NCBI GenBank assembly: GCA_947475685.1
Contig: CANJNC010000019.1
Span: 1-55,879 of the forward strand
DNA length: 55,879 nt
Source of the DNA: Comamonadaceae bacterium
GTDB taxonomy: Bacteria; Pseudomonadota; Gammaproteobacteria; Burkholderiales; Burkholderiaceae_C
Direction of reading: 5' to 3'
A program made the translations under genes and the position numbers. Shown piece after piece: positions 8,675-17,809 of this stretch (position 1 is its first letter; every line of letters begins with the position of its first letter). The notes beneath the pieces are model-generated. The model made no database searches and had not been told where the DNA came from. It saw only the letters and a program-made list of their open reading frames with translations.

Positions 8675-9669
8675 GTTGAAGCTTTCACGGGAGCGGCCAT
8701 TGCATTTTTCTTTTGTTGGTCGATTTCTTTGGCACCTTTCAAAGAGGGGCGAAGTTTTCCGTCGTCTTTGACTTCGATGCCATCGATGAGATGCCATTCG
8801 GAGAATCGATTGACACGGTATTGGTGGGGCTTCCAGTTTTCAGTCACAAAGTCGGCATCACAAAAGTACTCCACCGCACCGCCTAAGGGGTTCTTGAAGT
8901 ACCAAAAATAGGCAGAGGAGATGGGGTGTCGACCAGGGCCGACCTCTGTGGGCCAGCCCTTTTTTGAAAAAGCAACGCCGCCACCGAACACTTCATGAAT
9001 GCTATCGACTTCAAAAGCAATGTGGTGAAGTGCTAGGCTATCGGTGCGGCTTTTGACAAAAAATAGGTTGTGGTGTTCGCTCTTTTTGGCCCAGCGTAAA
9101 AAGACACCCGCACCACCCACATAACGATCAGATAGCCAAAATCCAAGCCTTTGTCGATAAAAATTTTCTGCTACTTTGGTATCAGGTACAAAAAAGACGA
9201 TATGTCCCATCTTAAAAGGGTGAGCTTGGCTGTAAACATTGCTGATCAAGTCAACGCGTTTTTTGTTGCCAGGTGAGTTCCAAAGTGTGTCTCTAGGACG
9301 CTCCTTTTTGTGGTCTCGCACCCAACGAAATCCAATATGAATGCCTGAGTCATCTACCGTGTGCATGATGCCCTCGTCATCTATTTCTACCAAACGATCG
9401 GTGCTAAGGTTTTGATAGATGGTGTCAAAATCGCTTTGTTTGGATAAGCCAAAAATGACTTCACGGAACTCTTGATGGGCGGCCATTTTGGCGGGCAGCG
9501 AACGGTCGTCCTCGCGTTTGACAACCACTTGGTTGCCGTTGCCTGTCTCAAAGACCAAAGTGTTTAAAGTTTTACGAGTTCTCTTAAGACCCCATTGGGT
9601 GAAAAAGTCATTGGCTTGTCCTAAGTCCGTTGCACCAAAGACCACGCGATCAATGCCTAAAAAATCCAT
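8671..9669 (-). CDS. VOC-family extradiol dioxygenase-like protein (paralogue 1)
   Basis: A 332-residue two-domain vicinal-oxygen-chelate protein like type I extradiol ring-cleavage dioxygenases. The C-terminal domain keeps the 2-His-1-carboxylate metal triad: His in GHIVFFV (about 155), His in LHHIAFEV (about 218) and Glu in GGAVEYF (about 277). The N-terminal module (FLGIDRVVFGATDL) lacks it, as usual. A strong AGGAG site lies 7 bases before the ATG. It is the first gene of an operon with the hydrolase at 7805 and the TctC at 6851. A second protein with the same layout is encoded at 31956-32918. The substrate is unknown. Confidence 0.87.
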   Translation of the reverse strand: MDFLGIDRVVFGATDLGQANDFFTQWGLKRTRKTLNTLVFETGNGNQVVVKREDDRSLPAKMAAHQEFREVIFGLSKQSDFDTIYQNLSTDRLVEIDDEGIMHTVDDSGIHIGFRWVRDHKKERPRDTLWNSPGNKKRVDLISNVYSQAHPFKMGHIVFFVPDTKVAENFYRQRLGFWLSDRYVGGAGVFLRWAKKSEHHNLFFVKSRTDSLALHHIAFEVDSIHEVFGGGVAFSKKGWPTEVGPGRHPISSAYFWYFKNPLGGAVEYFCDADFVTENWKPHQYRVNRFSEWHLIDGIEVKDDGKLRPSLKGAKEIDQQKKNAMAAPVKAST

Positions 9670-9933
9670 GTGTATCTCCTATGCATGCGATTGACTGCCT
9701 TTTCCTGATTGAACCATTTTGACCATGGTCGTGAGGCGATCATGTTAGTGTGTCGCCGAGTTGAAAAAAGAGGGGAATACCATTAATGTACAAGCTGAAT
9801 TTTCTAGATCGAGAAGGGTTTAGAGTGGTGGTATTTTCATTGAATTTGCGCTCAAATGAGTGGAAACCCGAGGGGGTTTAAATGATTTCTCTGATATCTT
9901 AAAGCATTATTTTCAACGTCCATGGAGTTTCAA

Positions 9934-10638
9934 ATGCATTTCAGATCTTCTTTCATTCAGCCTCTCCTTGGTGCCGCTATTTTGAGCGTTTGTGGTTTGA
10001 GTTTTGCTCAAAAAGCGGGTGATTTGATTGGGTATGCAGGCATTGCAAGCATCAACCCAAGTGCATCCATTGGTCCACTGACTTCAGTGGGTCCGGCAGC
10101 TGCAACCTTTGGACCCGTGACTGCAGGCGCAACCGTATCGATTGGCAAAACCAGCACCACGACGCTCAGCGCTTTGTATATGTTTACAGATAACGTGGGT
10201 GCTGAATTCACCATTGGCGTACCCCCTACGATGACCGTCGACGTACAACTCACCTCTGGCCCAAAACCAGGCGCAGCGACTGCTAAAGCGCTCTTTCCTT
10301 CAGCAGTAGCGAAGTACTTGTTTAATTCACCCAGTGATGCCGTCAGACCCTATTTGGGCGTGGGTATCACGAGCACCAGTTTTACAAGTGCCAGTGCCAA
10401 CAACGATCCATTGGTTCAAAAATTGGCTGGCACCTCTGTGTCGTTGAGCTCGAGCTTCAACCCTGTTATTAGTGGGGGCGCGGTGGTGAACATCAACGAT
10501 CGTTGGTCGCTCAATGGCTCCGTCAGCTATGTGCCCATGAAATCGAATTCAACTTTTGTTGGCTCAGGCACCACCACCAAGGGCACACTCACAATCAACC
10601 CCACCGACTATGTCTTCAGAGTGGGCTATAAGTTTTAA
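9934..10638 (+). CDS. ompW: OmpW-family outer membrane protein
   Basis: A 234-residue beta-barrel protein. The start at 9934 is preferred because GGAG sits six bases ahead of it; an ATG at 9922 would add four residues. The signal peptide ends near LSFAQ (about residue 26). The mature part shows alternating short strands, the OmpW block AKYLFNSPSDAVRPYLGVGI, NINDRWSLNGSVSYVPM, and a terminal aromatic residue (FRVGYKF) for barrel insertion. OmpW barrels are narrow channels for hydrophobic molecules, so a porin among aromatic-degradation genes is a sensible pairing. A strong intrinsic terminator follows at 10661. It is monocistronic. Confidence 0.92.
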   Translation: MHFRSSFIQPLLGAAILSVCGLSFAQKAGDLIGYAGIASINPSASIGPLTSVGPAAATFGPVTAGATVSIGKTSTTTLSALYMFTDNVGAEFTIGVPPTMTVDVQLTSGPKPGAATAKALFPSAVAKYLFNSPSDAVRPYLGVGITSTSFTSASANNDPLVQKLAGTSVSLSSSFNPVISGGAVVNINDRWSLNGSVSYVPMKSNSTFVGSGTTTKGTLTINPTDYVFRVGYKF

Positions 10639-10660
10639 TTAAACGTCTAAGCCCGTCCAA

Positions 10661-10690
10661 AAAACCGATGCTTTGTCATCGGTTTTTTTT
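10661..10690 (+). terminator. intrinsic terminator after ompW
   Basis: The stem AAAACCGATG pairs with CATCGGTTTT around a short loop and is followed by a run of nine T on the plus strand. It lies 22 bases past the ompW stop. The mirrored A-run on the left means it can also end transcription of the convergent gene at 10694. Confidence 0.92.
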
Positions 10691-10693
10691 TGC

Positions 10694-11272
10694 CTAAGTG
10701 CTTTCTGGAAAGGGAAGAGCCTGTCCTGTTGGTGGCAGCTCTTGTCCAAGGCTCAAGAGCATCGCCACGGTCACATATGTTCCACTGACCGCAATCAAGT
10801 CAACCAATTGTTGTTCAGAAAAAACAGCTTTTGCTTTCTCAAACAATTCATCGCTTAAGCGGTGATCGTGAATCATGGCCATAGAAATATCGTAGACCAT
10901 GGCTTCTTGCTCGCTCATGTGTCTTGGCCGAATGCCAGACTTGAGATCATCGGCAACGCTTTGGGGCAGGCCAGCTTTGAGTGCAATTGGATAGTGCGCA
11001 AACCATTCTACTTGGGACTTCCAAGTAAAGCCCTGAATCAAAATGGCAAATTCATTCAAGCTCAAAGGAAGGGATGATTCAAAGCGCAAATAGTCTAGCA
11101 ATTTTTTCATGCGTTCTGCAAAAACAGGACTCCTGAACATCACGTTATAGGGACCACCCAGACCAACGCTTGAGAATTTGAGAATCTCTTGGGCTGTGAT
11201 TTTCGCTTGACCTTCAAGCTGTTCAATTTGTATTTGATCAAATCTTCTTTTGCGAGGTTGAGAGTTTTGCAT
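10694..11272 (-). CDS. carboxymuconolactone decarboxylase (CMD) family protein
   Basis: A 192-residue alpha-helical CMD/AhpD-fold protein starting at ATG 11272 (a TTG at 11287 would add five residues). The centre has the CMD arrangement RFESSLPLSLNEFAILIQGFTWKSQVEW in consecutive segments (about 75-105), followed by HYPIALKAG; there is no AhpD CxxC pair, so a peroxidase role is unlikely. FSEQQLVDLIAVSGTYVTVAMLL forms the C-terminal helices. Known members decarboxylate gamma-carboxymuconolactone, but most such proteins in TctC-rich clusters have no assigned reaction. It lies 40 bases downstream of the TctC gene on the same strand, probably in one operon. Confidence 0.85.
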   Translation of the reverse strand: MQNSQPRKRRFDQIQIEQLEGQAKITAQEILKFSSVGLGGPYNVMFRSPVFAERMKKLLDYLRFESSLPLSLNEFAILIQGFTWKSQVEWFAHYPIALKAGLPQSVADDLKSGIRPRHMSEQEAMVYDISMAMIHDHRLSDELFEKAKAVFSEQQLVDLIAVSGTYVTVAMLLSLGQELPPTGQALPFPEST

Positions 11273-11312
11273 GTTGGGCGCTTTCAATTGTGGTGAAGTG
11301 ATTTGAAGGTCT

Positions 11313-12314
11313 TTAGTCGACTTTCATGCCGACTGATTTTGCAATGGCGCTGTATTTAATGATGTCCGATTTCACCCGCTCATTGAACTCAGGAGCATTG
11401 AGGGCCAAACTCGAGCATCCAACCCGGGACAAGGATTGAATTAAAGCATTGGTTTGGGCCAGATCGCTTACAGATGCACTGAGTGCCGCTGCGATGTGAT
11501 TTGGCGTGCTGGAAGACACGGCCAAGCCATACCAAAAACTTTCGTTGAAGTCTTTTAGACCTTGCTCACTCAAGGTGGGCACGTTGGGTAGTTGTTCCAT
11601 GCGCTTGAGAGTGGTCACGCCCAAGGCTTTGAGGCGGGAAGATTGTACAGGGCCAATGATCGGAGAGGGGGTTCCGATATAGATCATCGGTCCTTGGTTG
11701 CTCATGACGTATTGCACGGCAGGCGCCTCGCCCTTAAAAGGAACATGGGTCATGGGAGCGCCTGTTTTTGCTTTGAGCATTTCCAGTAAAAGGTGTGAAA
11801 ACGAGCCGTTGCCGCTGGACGCGCCAAAAGAGGCGTTTGGGTTGGATTTGGCATAGTTGATCAAATCGTTGAAAGAATTGACTTCAAGCGCTGTGTTGGC
11901 AATCATGACCAAGGGGACCTCGCAAAGTGAACCCAGGACCTTGAGGTCGCGCAAAGAGTCGTAATTGAGTTTGGTGTAAACCGCAGGATTGATGGCCATC
12001 AGAGACGTAAAGACCAGCAAGATGTGGTGCCCGTCGTTGGGCGCATTCATCAGCACGTCTACACCCACGCCACCATTGGTGCCGGGCTTGTTGTCCACAA
12101 TGACGGGTTGAGCGAGTTTGTCTGACAAGCCTTGAGCAATCACTCTGCCGATCGTGTCAGCTCCTCCACCAGAGACTTGCGGAATGATGAATCGAACTGG
12201 TTTTGAGGCGGTCCAATTTTGGGCCTGAATGTTCAATGAACAAATGCACAGCAATCCTAAAACCCATACATACTTTGAGTACCGATAAAAGGGTATTGCA
12301 TAAAATGTGTTCAT
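11313..12314 (-). CDS. Bug/TctC-family substrate-binding protein
   Basis: A 333-residue member with a longer N-terminal region before the hydrophobic core (WVLGLLCICSLNIQA, mature end near QNWTASK). The first ligand loop reads IIPQVSGGGADTIGRV rather than the more usual VPFAPGG form. DNKPGTNGGVG and PNDGHHILLV replace the common DGYTLL, so the second ligand loop is atypical (GHH instead of GYT). The C-terminal half (HVPFKGEAPAVQYVMSN, LPNVPTLSEQGL) is normal. A GGAGAAG site precedes the ATG. It leads an operon with the CMD gene. The altered loops suggest a ligand different from most others here. Confidence 0.92.
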   Translation of the reverse strand: MNTFYAIPFYRYSKYVWVLGLLCICSLNIQAQNWTASKPVRFIIPQVSGGGADTIGRVIAQGLSDKLAQPVIVDNKPGTNGGVGVDVLMNAPNDGHHILLVFTSLMAINPAVYTKLNYDSLRDLKVLGSLCEVPLVMIANTALEVNSFNDLINYAKSNPNASFGASSGNGSFSHLLLEMLKAKTGAPMTHVPFKGEAPAVQYVMSNQGPMIYIGTPSPIIGPVQSSRLKALGVTTLKRMEQLPNVPTLSEQGLKDFNESFWYGLAVSSSTPNHIAAALSASVSDLAQTNALIQSLSRVGCSSLALNAPEFNERVKSDIIKYSAIAKSVGMKVD

Positions 12315-12743
12315 CGCGACTTCTCCAATGGATTGATCAAGATTAAAAAAACTTAAATCCTTAAGTCACATTTATCATGGATTTCGTGACTTTGCACCAT
12401 TCAGATAAACCCCTTGGTGGGACTGAAAAACCATTCTTATGTGGGTTTTTGTCGATCAAATCGGTTTTTAAATAGGGATTGAAATTTTTCCTAGCAATGC
12501 AAGTCATTGAAAACGGTGGCATCAAGCTTGACATGGATCACGCCTGGCCTGGTTGTGGATGTGGCTTTGCCCTTCTATGTCTGCATAGCCTCATGGTGAA
12601 CCCTTAGATCTCTTGCTGGCTGATCAAGGGATACTTGAGCGTTCAAGGAAAGCTTGCAAATTCGATTCTGGTTTTAAAACAATGAGTAGTTGGATGGAGT
12701 ATTTTCGTCAAGCTGCGAATGAACCAATTATTTAGGAGAAGAC
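12315..12743. other. 429-base gene-free region between divergent genes
   Basis: This is the only gap over 300 bases. It separates a minus-strand TctC operon from the plus-strand FAH-TctC-MmgE operon and so must hold both promoters. Visible items are a weak repeat AAAAACC...GGTTTTT at 12426-12450 and an AGGAG ribosome site at 12734. Short translated stretches around 12540-12640 look gene-like for about 20 residues but hit stops in every frame and match nothing I recognise. No RNA gene or clear operator is seen. Confidence 0.6.
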
Positions 12744-13607
12744 ATGAAGTTGATGTCGTTTATTCATCAAGGGCGAGAAACCTTTGGAGCTGTCGTCAAT
12801 GAGGAGGTGTTTGATCTGGGTGCCGTCATGCCTCAGCATTCGGCATTGGTAGACTACATTGCTTGTAACGACTATTTAAAAGCAAGAGACCACATCAAAG
12901 GCAGAAAGCCTGATGTGAAGCTTTCAGATGTTCAGTTTTTGCCAGTCATCCCAAAGCCAGAGAAGATCATCTGTGCGGTCAGAAACTACATGGACCATCA
13001 CCAAGAGGTATTGGCCGCAGGCATGCACCGTGAGTTGTCTGAGCAACCGCCTATTTTCTTGCGCGTTTGGAGATCGCAATGCGCGCACAATGCGCCGATT
13101 GTTTTACCCAAGGTTTCCGACTCCTTGGACTGGGAGGGTGAGCTTGCAGTCATCATCGGCAAGGGGGGGCGCAATATTGCAGAATCTGAAGCATTTGATC
13201 ATGTAGCGGGTTATTCTTGTTACAACGATGGCAGTATTCGTGAATGGCAATTTCACGCCAAACAAATTGCTTCGGGTAAAAACTTTGAGTCGACTGGTGG
13301 CTTTGGCCCTTGGATGGTGACCGCCGATGAAATTGCGCCCAACAGAGAACTCAAGCTTGAAGTGCGCTTGAACGGAGAGGTGGTTCAATCAAGCCATACG
13401 GGACATATGATCTTTAGCATTGCAAAGTTGATCAGTTATTCCTCAGCTATTTTTACGCTCAGCCCTGGGGATGTGATTGCCACGGGAACACCTGCCGGTG
13501 TGGGTTGGAGTCGCAAGCCACCCAAATTTATGAAGCATGGGGATGTCTGTGAGGTTGAAATCGAGGGCATTGGCACTTTGGTCAATCCAATTGTCAATCA
13601 GTCATAG
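12744..13607 (+). CDS. fumarylacetoacetate hydrolase (FAH) family protein
   Basis: A 287-residue FAH protein with an AGGAG site five bases before its ATG. It shows ICAVRNYMDHHQEV (about residue 75), the metal-binding DSLDWEGELAVIIGKGG (about 129) and the C-terminal SPGDVIATGTPAGVGW (about 245). The motif set is closer to ureidoglycolate lyase/acylpyruvase-type FAH proteins than that of the copy at 5132. It probably hydrolyses or decarboxylates a 2-oxo acid using Mg or Mn. It heads a plus-strand operon with TctC, DUF1185, TctC and two MmgE/PrpD genes. Confidence 0.92.
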   Translation: MKLMSFIHQGRETFGAVVNEEVFDLGAVMPQHSALVDYIACNDYLKARDHIKGRKPDVKLSDVQFLPVIPKPEKIICAVRNYMDHHQEVLAAGMHRELSEQPPIFLRVWRSQCAHNAPIVLPKVSDSLDWEGELAVIIGKGGRNIAESEAFDHVAGYSCYNDGSIREWQFHAKQIASGKNFESTGGFGPWMVTADEIAPNRELKLEVRLNGEVVQSSHTGHMIFSIAKLISYSSAIFTLSPGDVIATGTPAGVGWSRKPPKFMKHGDVCEVEIEGIGTLVNPIVNQS

Positions 13608-13637
13608 AAACGCTGAGCATTTTGATGGGGTGCAAAT

Positions 13638-14606
13638 ATGATTAAAGACATTCGAGTTTGGGTTGTTGGACTGTTTTGTGGGTTTTTATGTTTGAGCGCT
13701 TGGACGCAAACATATCCAGATCACCCCATTAAGATTTTGCAAGGCTTTGCACCAGGGGGCAATGCAGACAACATTGCCAGATCGATTGGGCTTGAGATTT
13801 CAAAAAGCTTTGCTCAAAGCGTGGTGGTGGAGGCTCAAACTGGAGCGGGCGGCACGATCGCTTCTGCCTCCGTGGCGAGAGCCAAGCCCGATGGTTACAC
13901 TTTGCTGCTTGCAACAGGTGGGCATGCAGTGGCGGGTGCGTTGTACAACAGTTTGCCCTATAAAACTGTTGCCGATTATGAAATGATTTCAACTCTCACC
14001 TATTTTCCTTTTTTAATCGTGACTTCAGCCGAATCGAAATTTAAGAATTTTGCTGACTTGTTGGATGCAGCTCGCACGACCCCCAATGGCCTGACTTATG
14101 GTTCAGCTGGCATTGGTTCTACGCATCATTTGGCTGGCGAGTTGTTGGCTAAAATGGGGCGAATGAATTTGGTGCATATCCCCTACCGAGGAGATGCCGC
14201 ATCGATCACGGCGCTTTTGGCCAATGATGTCAATTTCATCATTGCACCCCCAACCGCTGTCATTGCAAATATCAAGGCCGGAAAACTCAGAGCGTTGGCC
14301 ACAACGGGCCCCCTGCGTTGGCCTGGTTTGCCTGAATTGGCCACCGTCGCTGATCAAGGTGTCGGTGGTTATGATGTGAGATCTTGGGCCGGACTGATGG
14401 CGCCCGTGGGAACACCAAAACCGGTGATCGATAAACTCAATTTTGAAACCAATAAGGCCCTTTTGTTGCCCTCTGTAAAATCTCGCCTTGAGGAAATGGG
14501 TGGCGAGGCCAGGGGAAGCACGCCCGATGAGATGCGACAAATGGTCAGCTCGGAGTTGCAGCGTTGGACACAAGTCATCAACGATGCAAAGATTCCTAGG
14601 CAGTGA
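13638..14606 (+). CDS. Bug/TctC-family substrate-binding protein
   Basis: A 322-residue member with a signal peptide ending near AWTQ (about residue 23). The first ligand loop is ILQGFAPGGNADNIAR, with Asn before the conserved Ala-Asp. PDGYTLLLATGGHAVAGALYN, GSAGIGSTHHLAGELL and HIPYRGDAASITALLAND follow. It starts 30 bases after the FAH gene and ends 38 bases before the DUF1185 gene, so it is co-transcribed. A second TctC follows two genes later in the same operon, so the unit encodes two different binding specificities. Confidence 0.94.
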   Translation: MIKDIRVWVVGLFCGFLCLSAWTQTYPDHPIKILQGFAPGGNADNIARSIGLEISKSFAQSVVVEAQTGAGGTIASASVARAKPDGYTLLLATGGHAVAGALYNSLPYKTVADYEMISTLTYFPFLIVTSAESKFKNFADLLDAARTTPNGLTYGSAGIGSTHHLAGELLAKMGRMNLVHIPYRGDAASITALLANDVNFIIAPPTAVIANIKAGKLRALATTGPLRWPGLPELATVADQGVGGYDVRSWAGLMAPVGTPKPVIDKLNFETNKALLLPSVKSRLEEMGGEARGSTPDEMRQMVSSELQRWTQVINDAKIPRQ

Positions 14607-14644
14607 ACAAAAAGAGTGATTAAGTCAGTTATAGAAAGAAGCAA

Positions 14645-15220
14645 ATGGACATCAAAATTCGCAAGCGCAGTTTAATCATTGAGACCACCCTCCATGAGGG
14701 CGGTCCACTTGCGCCCATTCCATTGAAGCTTGCAGCGGCCTGTGCGGTGATAGAAAACCCGTATGCGGGTCGATACGAGCCTGACTTGATGCCCTTTATG
14801 GCCGAGTTAAGAGGTTTGGGAACTCTTTTGGCGCAAGAATTGATTGATCACTTGGGCAAAGAAAATGTTGAGGTTTACAGCAAGGCGGCCATTGTTGGCG
14901 TAGACGGTGAGATGGAGCACGGTGCGGTCTGGCACGAGGCTGGGGGTTGGGCCATGCGCTCTTTGCTAGGGGAGCCCAAAGCCATTGTACCGGCTTCTAA
15001 GGCCGTGGCACACTGTGGGTATCGCTTGATGGTGCCCCTTCACTATATTCATGCCTCTTATGTACGCAGTCATTTCAATTCAATGGAGGTCGGTATACAG
15101 GATGCGCCAAGGCCAAGAGAGATATTGTTTGCCTTGCTCATGGGGACAGGTGGGCGCGTGCACTCAAGATTGGGGGGGCTTCTTAAAGAGAAGGTGAGTG
15201 TGCATGACGGTCAACGCTAA
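14645..15220 (+). CDS. DUF1185 / 'amino acid synthesis' family protein
   Basis: A 191-residue protein of the AA_synth family (DUF1185), recognised by RKRSLIIETTLHEGGP at the start, VIENPYAGRYEPDL near residue 36, GVDGEMEHGAVWHEAGG near residue 85 and RVHSRLGGL at the C-terminus. The family has a solved fold but no proven reaction, and its name comes from genomic context. Copies often lie beside TctC, FAH and MmgE/PrpD genes in Burkholderiales, as here. It has no signal peptide and is cytoplasmic. A role as a small hydrolase or isomerase for the imported acid is only a guess. Confidence 0.85.
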   Translation: MDIKIRKRSLIIETTLHEGGPLAPIPLKLAAACAVIENPYAGRYEPDLMPFMAELRGLGTLLAQELIDHLGKENVEVYSKAAIVGVDGEMEHGAVWHEAGGWAMRSLLGEPKAIVPASKAVAHCGYRLMVPLHYIHASYVRSHFNSMEVGIQDAPRPREILFALLMGTGGRVHSRLGGLLKEKVSVHDGQR

Positions 15221-15270
15221 TGAAACACCAGATTCAGAGGTGAATGCGTAGCATATTTTCTGGAGTAAAG

Positions 15271-15293
15271 TTATTCACAGTTCAAGTGGATAA
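15271..15293. promoter_or_regulatory. inverted repeat resembling paired DnaA boxes
   Basis: TTATTCAC and GTGGATAA face each other with a 7-base gap in the space before the TctC gene at 15418. Each is within one base of the DnaA box core. There is no AT-rich unwinding region, no box cluster and no dnaA or dnaN gene, so an origin is not supported. It could equally be a regulator site. Confidence 0.3.
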
Positions 15294-15417
15294 GTCACTT
15301 CTAAAATGGCCAAGGTCCTTGTATTCATTGGGCCGCCCTAGGGTGATTAAAAATTAAGCACCTCTAAAATATCAGATTTAAAATAAATATTTTTTATTCA
15401 CCTGCGTTTGTTTTTTT

Positions 15418-16383
15418 ATGCTACTCAGACTGATTTTGAAGTTATCTTTGGCCATTCACACGTGTATGCTTGCGACGCACGCTTTGGCCGACTATCCTGA
15501 TCATCCTATTCGACTGATTGTGCCATTTGCACCAGCTGGCACGGTAGATGGAATTGCCAGGCTCTTTGCAAACGAATTCAGTAAATATGTGGGTCAAACC
15601 GTTTTGGTAGAAAACAAAGCGGGCTCTGGAGGTGTATTGGGCATTGTTGCTGCAAGCAACGCACCAGCAGATGGCTATACGCTCTTGCTTGGAAACATTG
15701 CAACCGCTTCTTCTGTGGCCTTGTATCCAAAGGCGGGAATCAATTTAAAGCTCTTGGATCCCATTACCCTGATTGGCCGCTCGTCTTATGTGCTGGTCGT
15801 GAGAAATGACTTTCCAGCCAAAAATCTCAGTGAGTTGATTGCATTGCTCAAAGCCAATCCAGGTAAATACAATTACGCCTCTGCAGGAGCGGGTTCTGCG
15901 ATACATTTGGCCGCTGAGCTCTTTAAGAGCAAGGCCTTGGTTGACATTCTCCATGTTCCCTACAAGGGGGCGGGGCCCGCGTTGAATGCACTTTATTCGG
16001 CAGATGTGGAGATGATGTTTGGTTCTGTCTCAGAACTCAAGCCGCAGATCATCACCAAAAAAATGAGACCCATTGCGGTGACTTCATTGAGCCGCTCTAG
16101 CGCCTTGCCCGATGTGCCAAGTTTTGCGGAGTCTGGGATCAAAGATTACGATGTCCCTGGCTGGTACGGTGTGTATGTGCCCGTTCGCACACCTGTTGAG
16201 GTCCTCAAGCGCTTGAGAGAGGCTGCCGATGCGACCTTAAAATCACAAGGACTGCAGCAACTTCTCAAGCGCTACGAAATGGAGCCCGTTTTGGGCGGCC
16301 CTAGAGAGGCGGGGGAGCTTTTGGAGACGGAAGCTAGGCGCTGGAGTGAAGTGGTCAATAAGGCCAACATAACAGCTGAGTAG
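15418..16383 (+). CDS. Bug/TctC-family substrate-binding protein
   Basis: A 321-residue member with a signal peptide (MLLRLILKLSLAIHT, cut near ALA, residue 24). It shows LIVPFAPAGTVDGIAR, VENKAGSGGVLGIVAA, PADGYTLLLGN, YASAGAGSAIHLAAELF and HVPYKGAGPALNALY. The ATG is preceded by seven T and there is no Shine-Dalgarno sequence, unlike most genes here. A 197-base gap separates it from DUF1185, and A+T-rich sequence at 15360-15410 could hold its own promoter. The two MmgE/PrpD genes follow at once, so the protein probably delivers their substrate. Confidence 0.94.
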   Translation: MLLRLILKLSLAIHTCMLATHALADYPDHPIRLIVPFAPAGTVDGIARLFANEFSKYVGQTVLVENKAGSGGVLGIVAASNAPADGYTLLLGNIATASSVALYPKAGINLKLLDPITLIGRSSYVLVVRNDFPAKNLSELIALLKANPGKYNYASAGAGSAIHLAAELFKSKALVDILHVPYKGAGPALNALYSADVEMMFGSVSELKPQIITKKMRPIAVTSLSRSSALPDVPSFAESGIKDYDVPGWYGVYVPVRTPVEVLKRLREAADATLKSQGLQQLLKRYEMEPVLGGPREAGELLETEARRWSEVVNKANITAE

Positions 16384-16401
16384 CGATTAAAGGGACATGT
16401 G

Positions 16402-17760
16402 ATGGGAATGCATATCAGGCAAGTGGGAGAGGTCGCTTACACAGAAGACTTTGCGAAAATTATTTCTGAAATCAAATTCGAGGACTTGTCTGCGCAGACC
16501 ATCCATGCAGCCAAGCGCGGACTCTTGGACTGGCTGGGATGTGCATTGATTGGCTCAAAGCATTCAACCCCTGATATTTTGATTGCAACGCTTTTGGAGA
16601 ATGCCTCTAGTGAGCAAAGCATTGTATTGGGCAAGCGGCGGCGGTTGTCCTTTTTGGATGCAGCCTTGGTCAATGGGCAAATGGGTCATATTTTAGATTT
16701 CGACGATACGCACATGGGCGGGGTGGTTTTGCATGCAAGCTCACCGACCTTGTCCGCTTTGATGTCGGAGTCTCAACGAAAAGCCACATCGCCAAGAGAT
16801 TTTTTACTCGCCTACGTTTGTGGTTTTGAGGCGGGTGTAAGGGTTGGGCAATCGTCTCCAGAACACCATGCAGGTGGGTGGCATTTAACGGGTACGCTTG
16901 GGCATTTTGCAGCTGGTGTGGCGACTGGAAAACTGATTGGTTTAGATCCGCAACAATTGAGTCATGCCATGGGCATTGCTGCAACGCAGGCAAGTGGCAT
17001 GCAACAAAACCGAGGCACCATGTGCAAGTCCTTTCACGCCGGGCGTGCTGCATCCAATGGTATCTTGTCTGCCAGGCTCGCTTTAAAAGGGTTTAACAGC
17101 AGTCTGGAAATTGTGGAAGGAAAGAGAGGGTTTAGTCGAATTTACAGCGCTCGATCGGAGCCTTCAAAAATGGTGGAAAACTTGGGTGTTTTGTGGGAGA
17201 TTGATCGCAATGGGTTTAAGCCCTACGCGTGTGGTGTGGTGCTCCATCCTGCCATTGATGCGATGATTGAGCTGCATTGCATGAAGGCTTGTGCACTGGA
17301 GGACATTGATAAAATTGAAGTGAGCGTTCACCCCTTGGTGCTCTCCATCACCGGCACACAAGCACCCACGAGTGGGCTGCATTCAAAGTTCAGCATTTAT
17401 CACAGCGTGGCGATCGCGCTTGTGGACGGTCAAGCCGGACTTGCGCAGTACTCGGATGAGCGGGTATTGGATTTGGGGGTAGAGCGAATTCGTCAAAAAA
17501 TCAAGGTTCATGTGGATGAGTCGCTTGGGCGCGACCAAGCCCGGGCCAGCATTTTCTTTAAAGGCAAACACAAAGAAGTGTTCATTGCGCATGCCACAGG
17601 AACCATCGATCACCCCATGAGTGACCAAGATTTGGAGCGCAAGTTTTTGTCAAATGCGGCAGAGGTATTGGGTGTAAAGGTGGCCTCGGAAATTGCCCAA
17701 ATGGTTTGGTCACTTGACTCGCTCCAAGACATGTCCACTTTGTGGCGTTTATGTGAATAG
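16402..17760 (+). CDS. MmgE/PrpD family protein (first of a tandem pair)
   Basis: A 452-residue MmgE/PrpD protein. The ATG at 16402 is preferred because AGGGA lies six bases upstream; GTG 16399 is also in frame. The helical N-terminal domain contains AAKRGLLDWLGCALIGS (about 35), ILDFDDTHMGGVVLHASSP (about 97) and GWHLTGTLGHFAAG (about 155). The mixed C-terminal domain has SIYHSVAIALVDG. The family includes 2-methylcitrate dehydratase, cis-aconitate decarboxylase and iminodisuccinate epimerase, so it probably acts on a tri- or dicarboxylic acid. It lies 18 bases after the TctC gene. The exact reaction cannot be read from the sequence. Confidence 0.92.
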   Translation: MGMHIRQVGEVAYTEDFAKIISEIKFEDLSAQTIHAAKRGLLDWLGCALIGSKHSTPDILIATLLENASSEQSIVLGKRRRLSFLDAALVNGQMGHILDFDDTHMGGVVLHASSPTLSALMSESQRKATSPRDFLLAYVCGFEAGVRVGQSSPEHHAGGWHLTGTLGHFAAGVATGKLIGLDPQQLSHAMGIAATQASGMQQNRGTMCKSFHAGRAASNGILSARLALKGFNSSLEIVEGKRGFSRIYSARSEPSKMVENLGVLWEIDRNGFKPYACGVVLHPAIDAMIELHCMKACALEDIDKIEVSVHPLVLSITGTQAPTSGLHSKFSIYHSVAIALVDGQAGLAQYSDERVLDLGVERIRQKIKVHVDESLGRDQARASIFFKGKHKEVFIAHATGTIDHPMSDQDLERKFLSNAAEVLGVKVASEIAQMVWSLDSLQDMSTLWRLCE

Positions 17761-17809
17761 GTATAGTCACTCACTCTATTTTTTCATTTCATTCAAATGA
17801 TTTTTTCAC

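Noticed and set aside
9721..9730. GACCATGGTC palindrome upstream of the VOC gene at 8671 as an operator
   Set aside because: Only ten bases and common by chance; no second copy or regulator gene supports it.
12540..12640. Possible gene remnant in the gap between the divergent TctC and FAH genes
   Set aside because: About 20 residues of plausible sequence in two frames, each ended by stops, with no recognisable family.
15271..15293. A replication origin based on DnaA-box-like sequences
   Set aside because: Only two imperfect boxes, no AT-rich unwinding element and no replication genes nearby.
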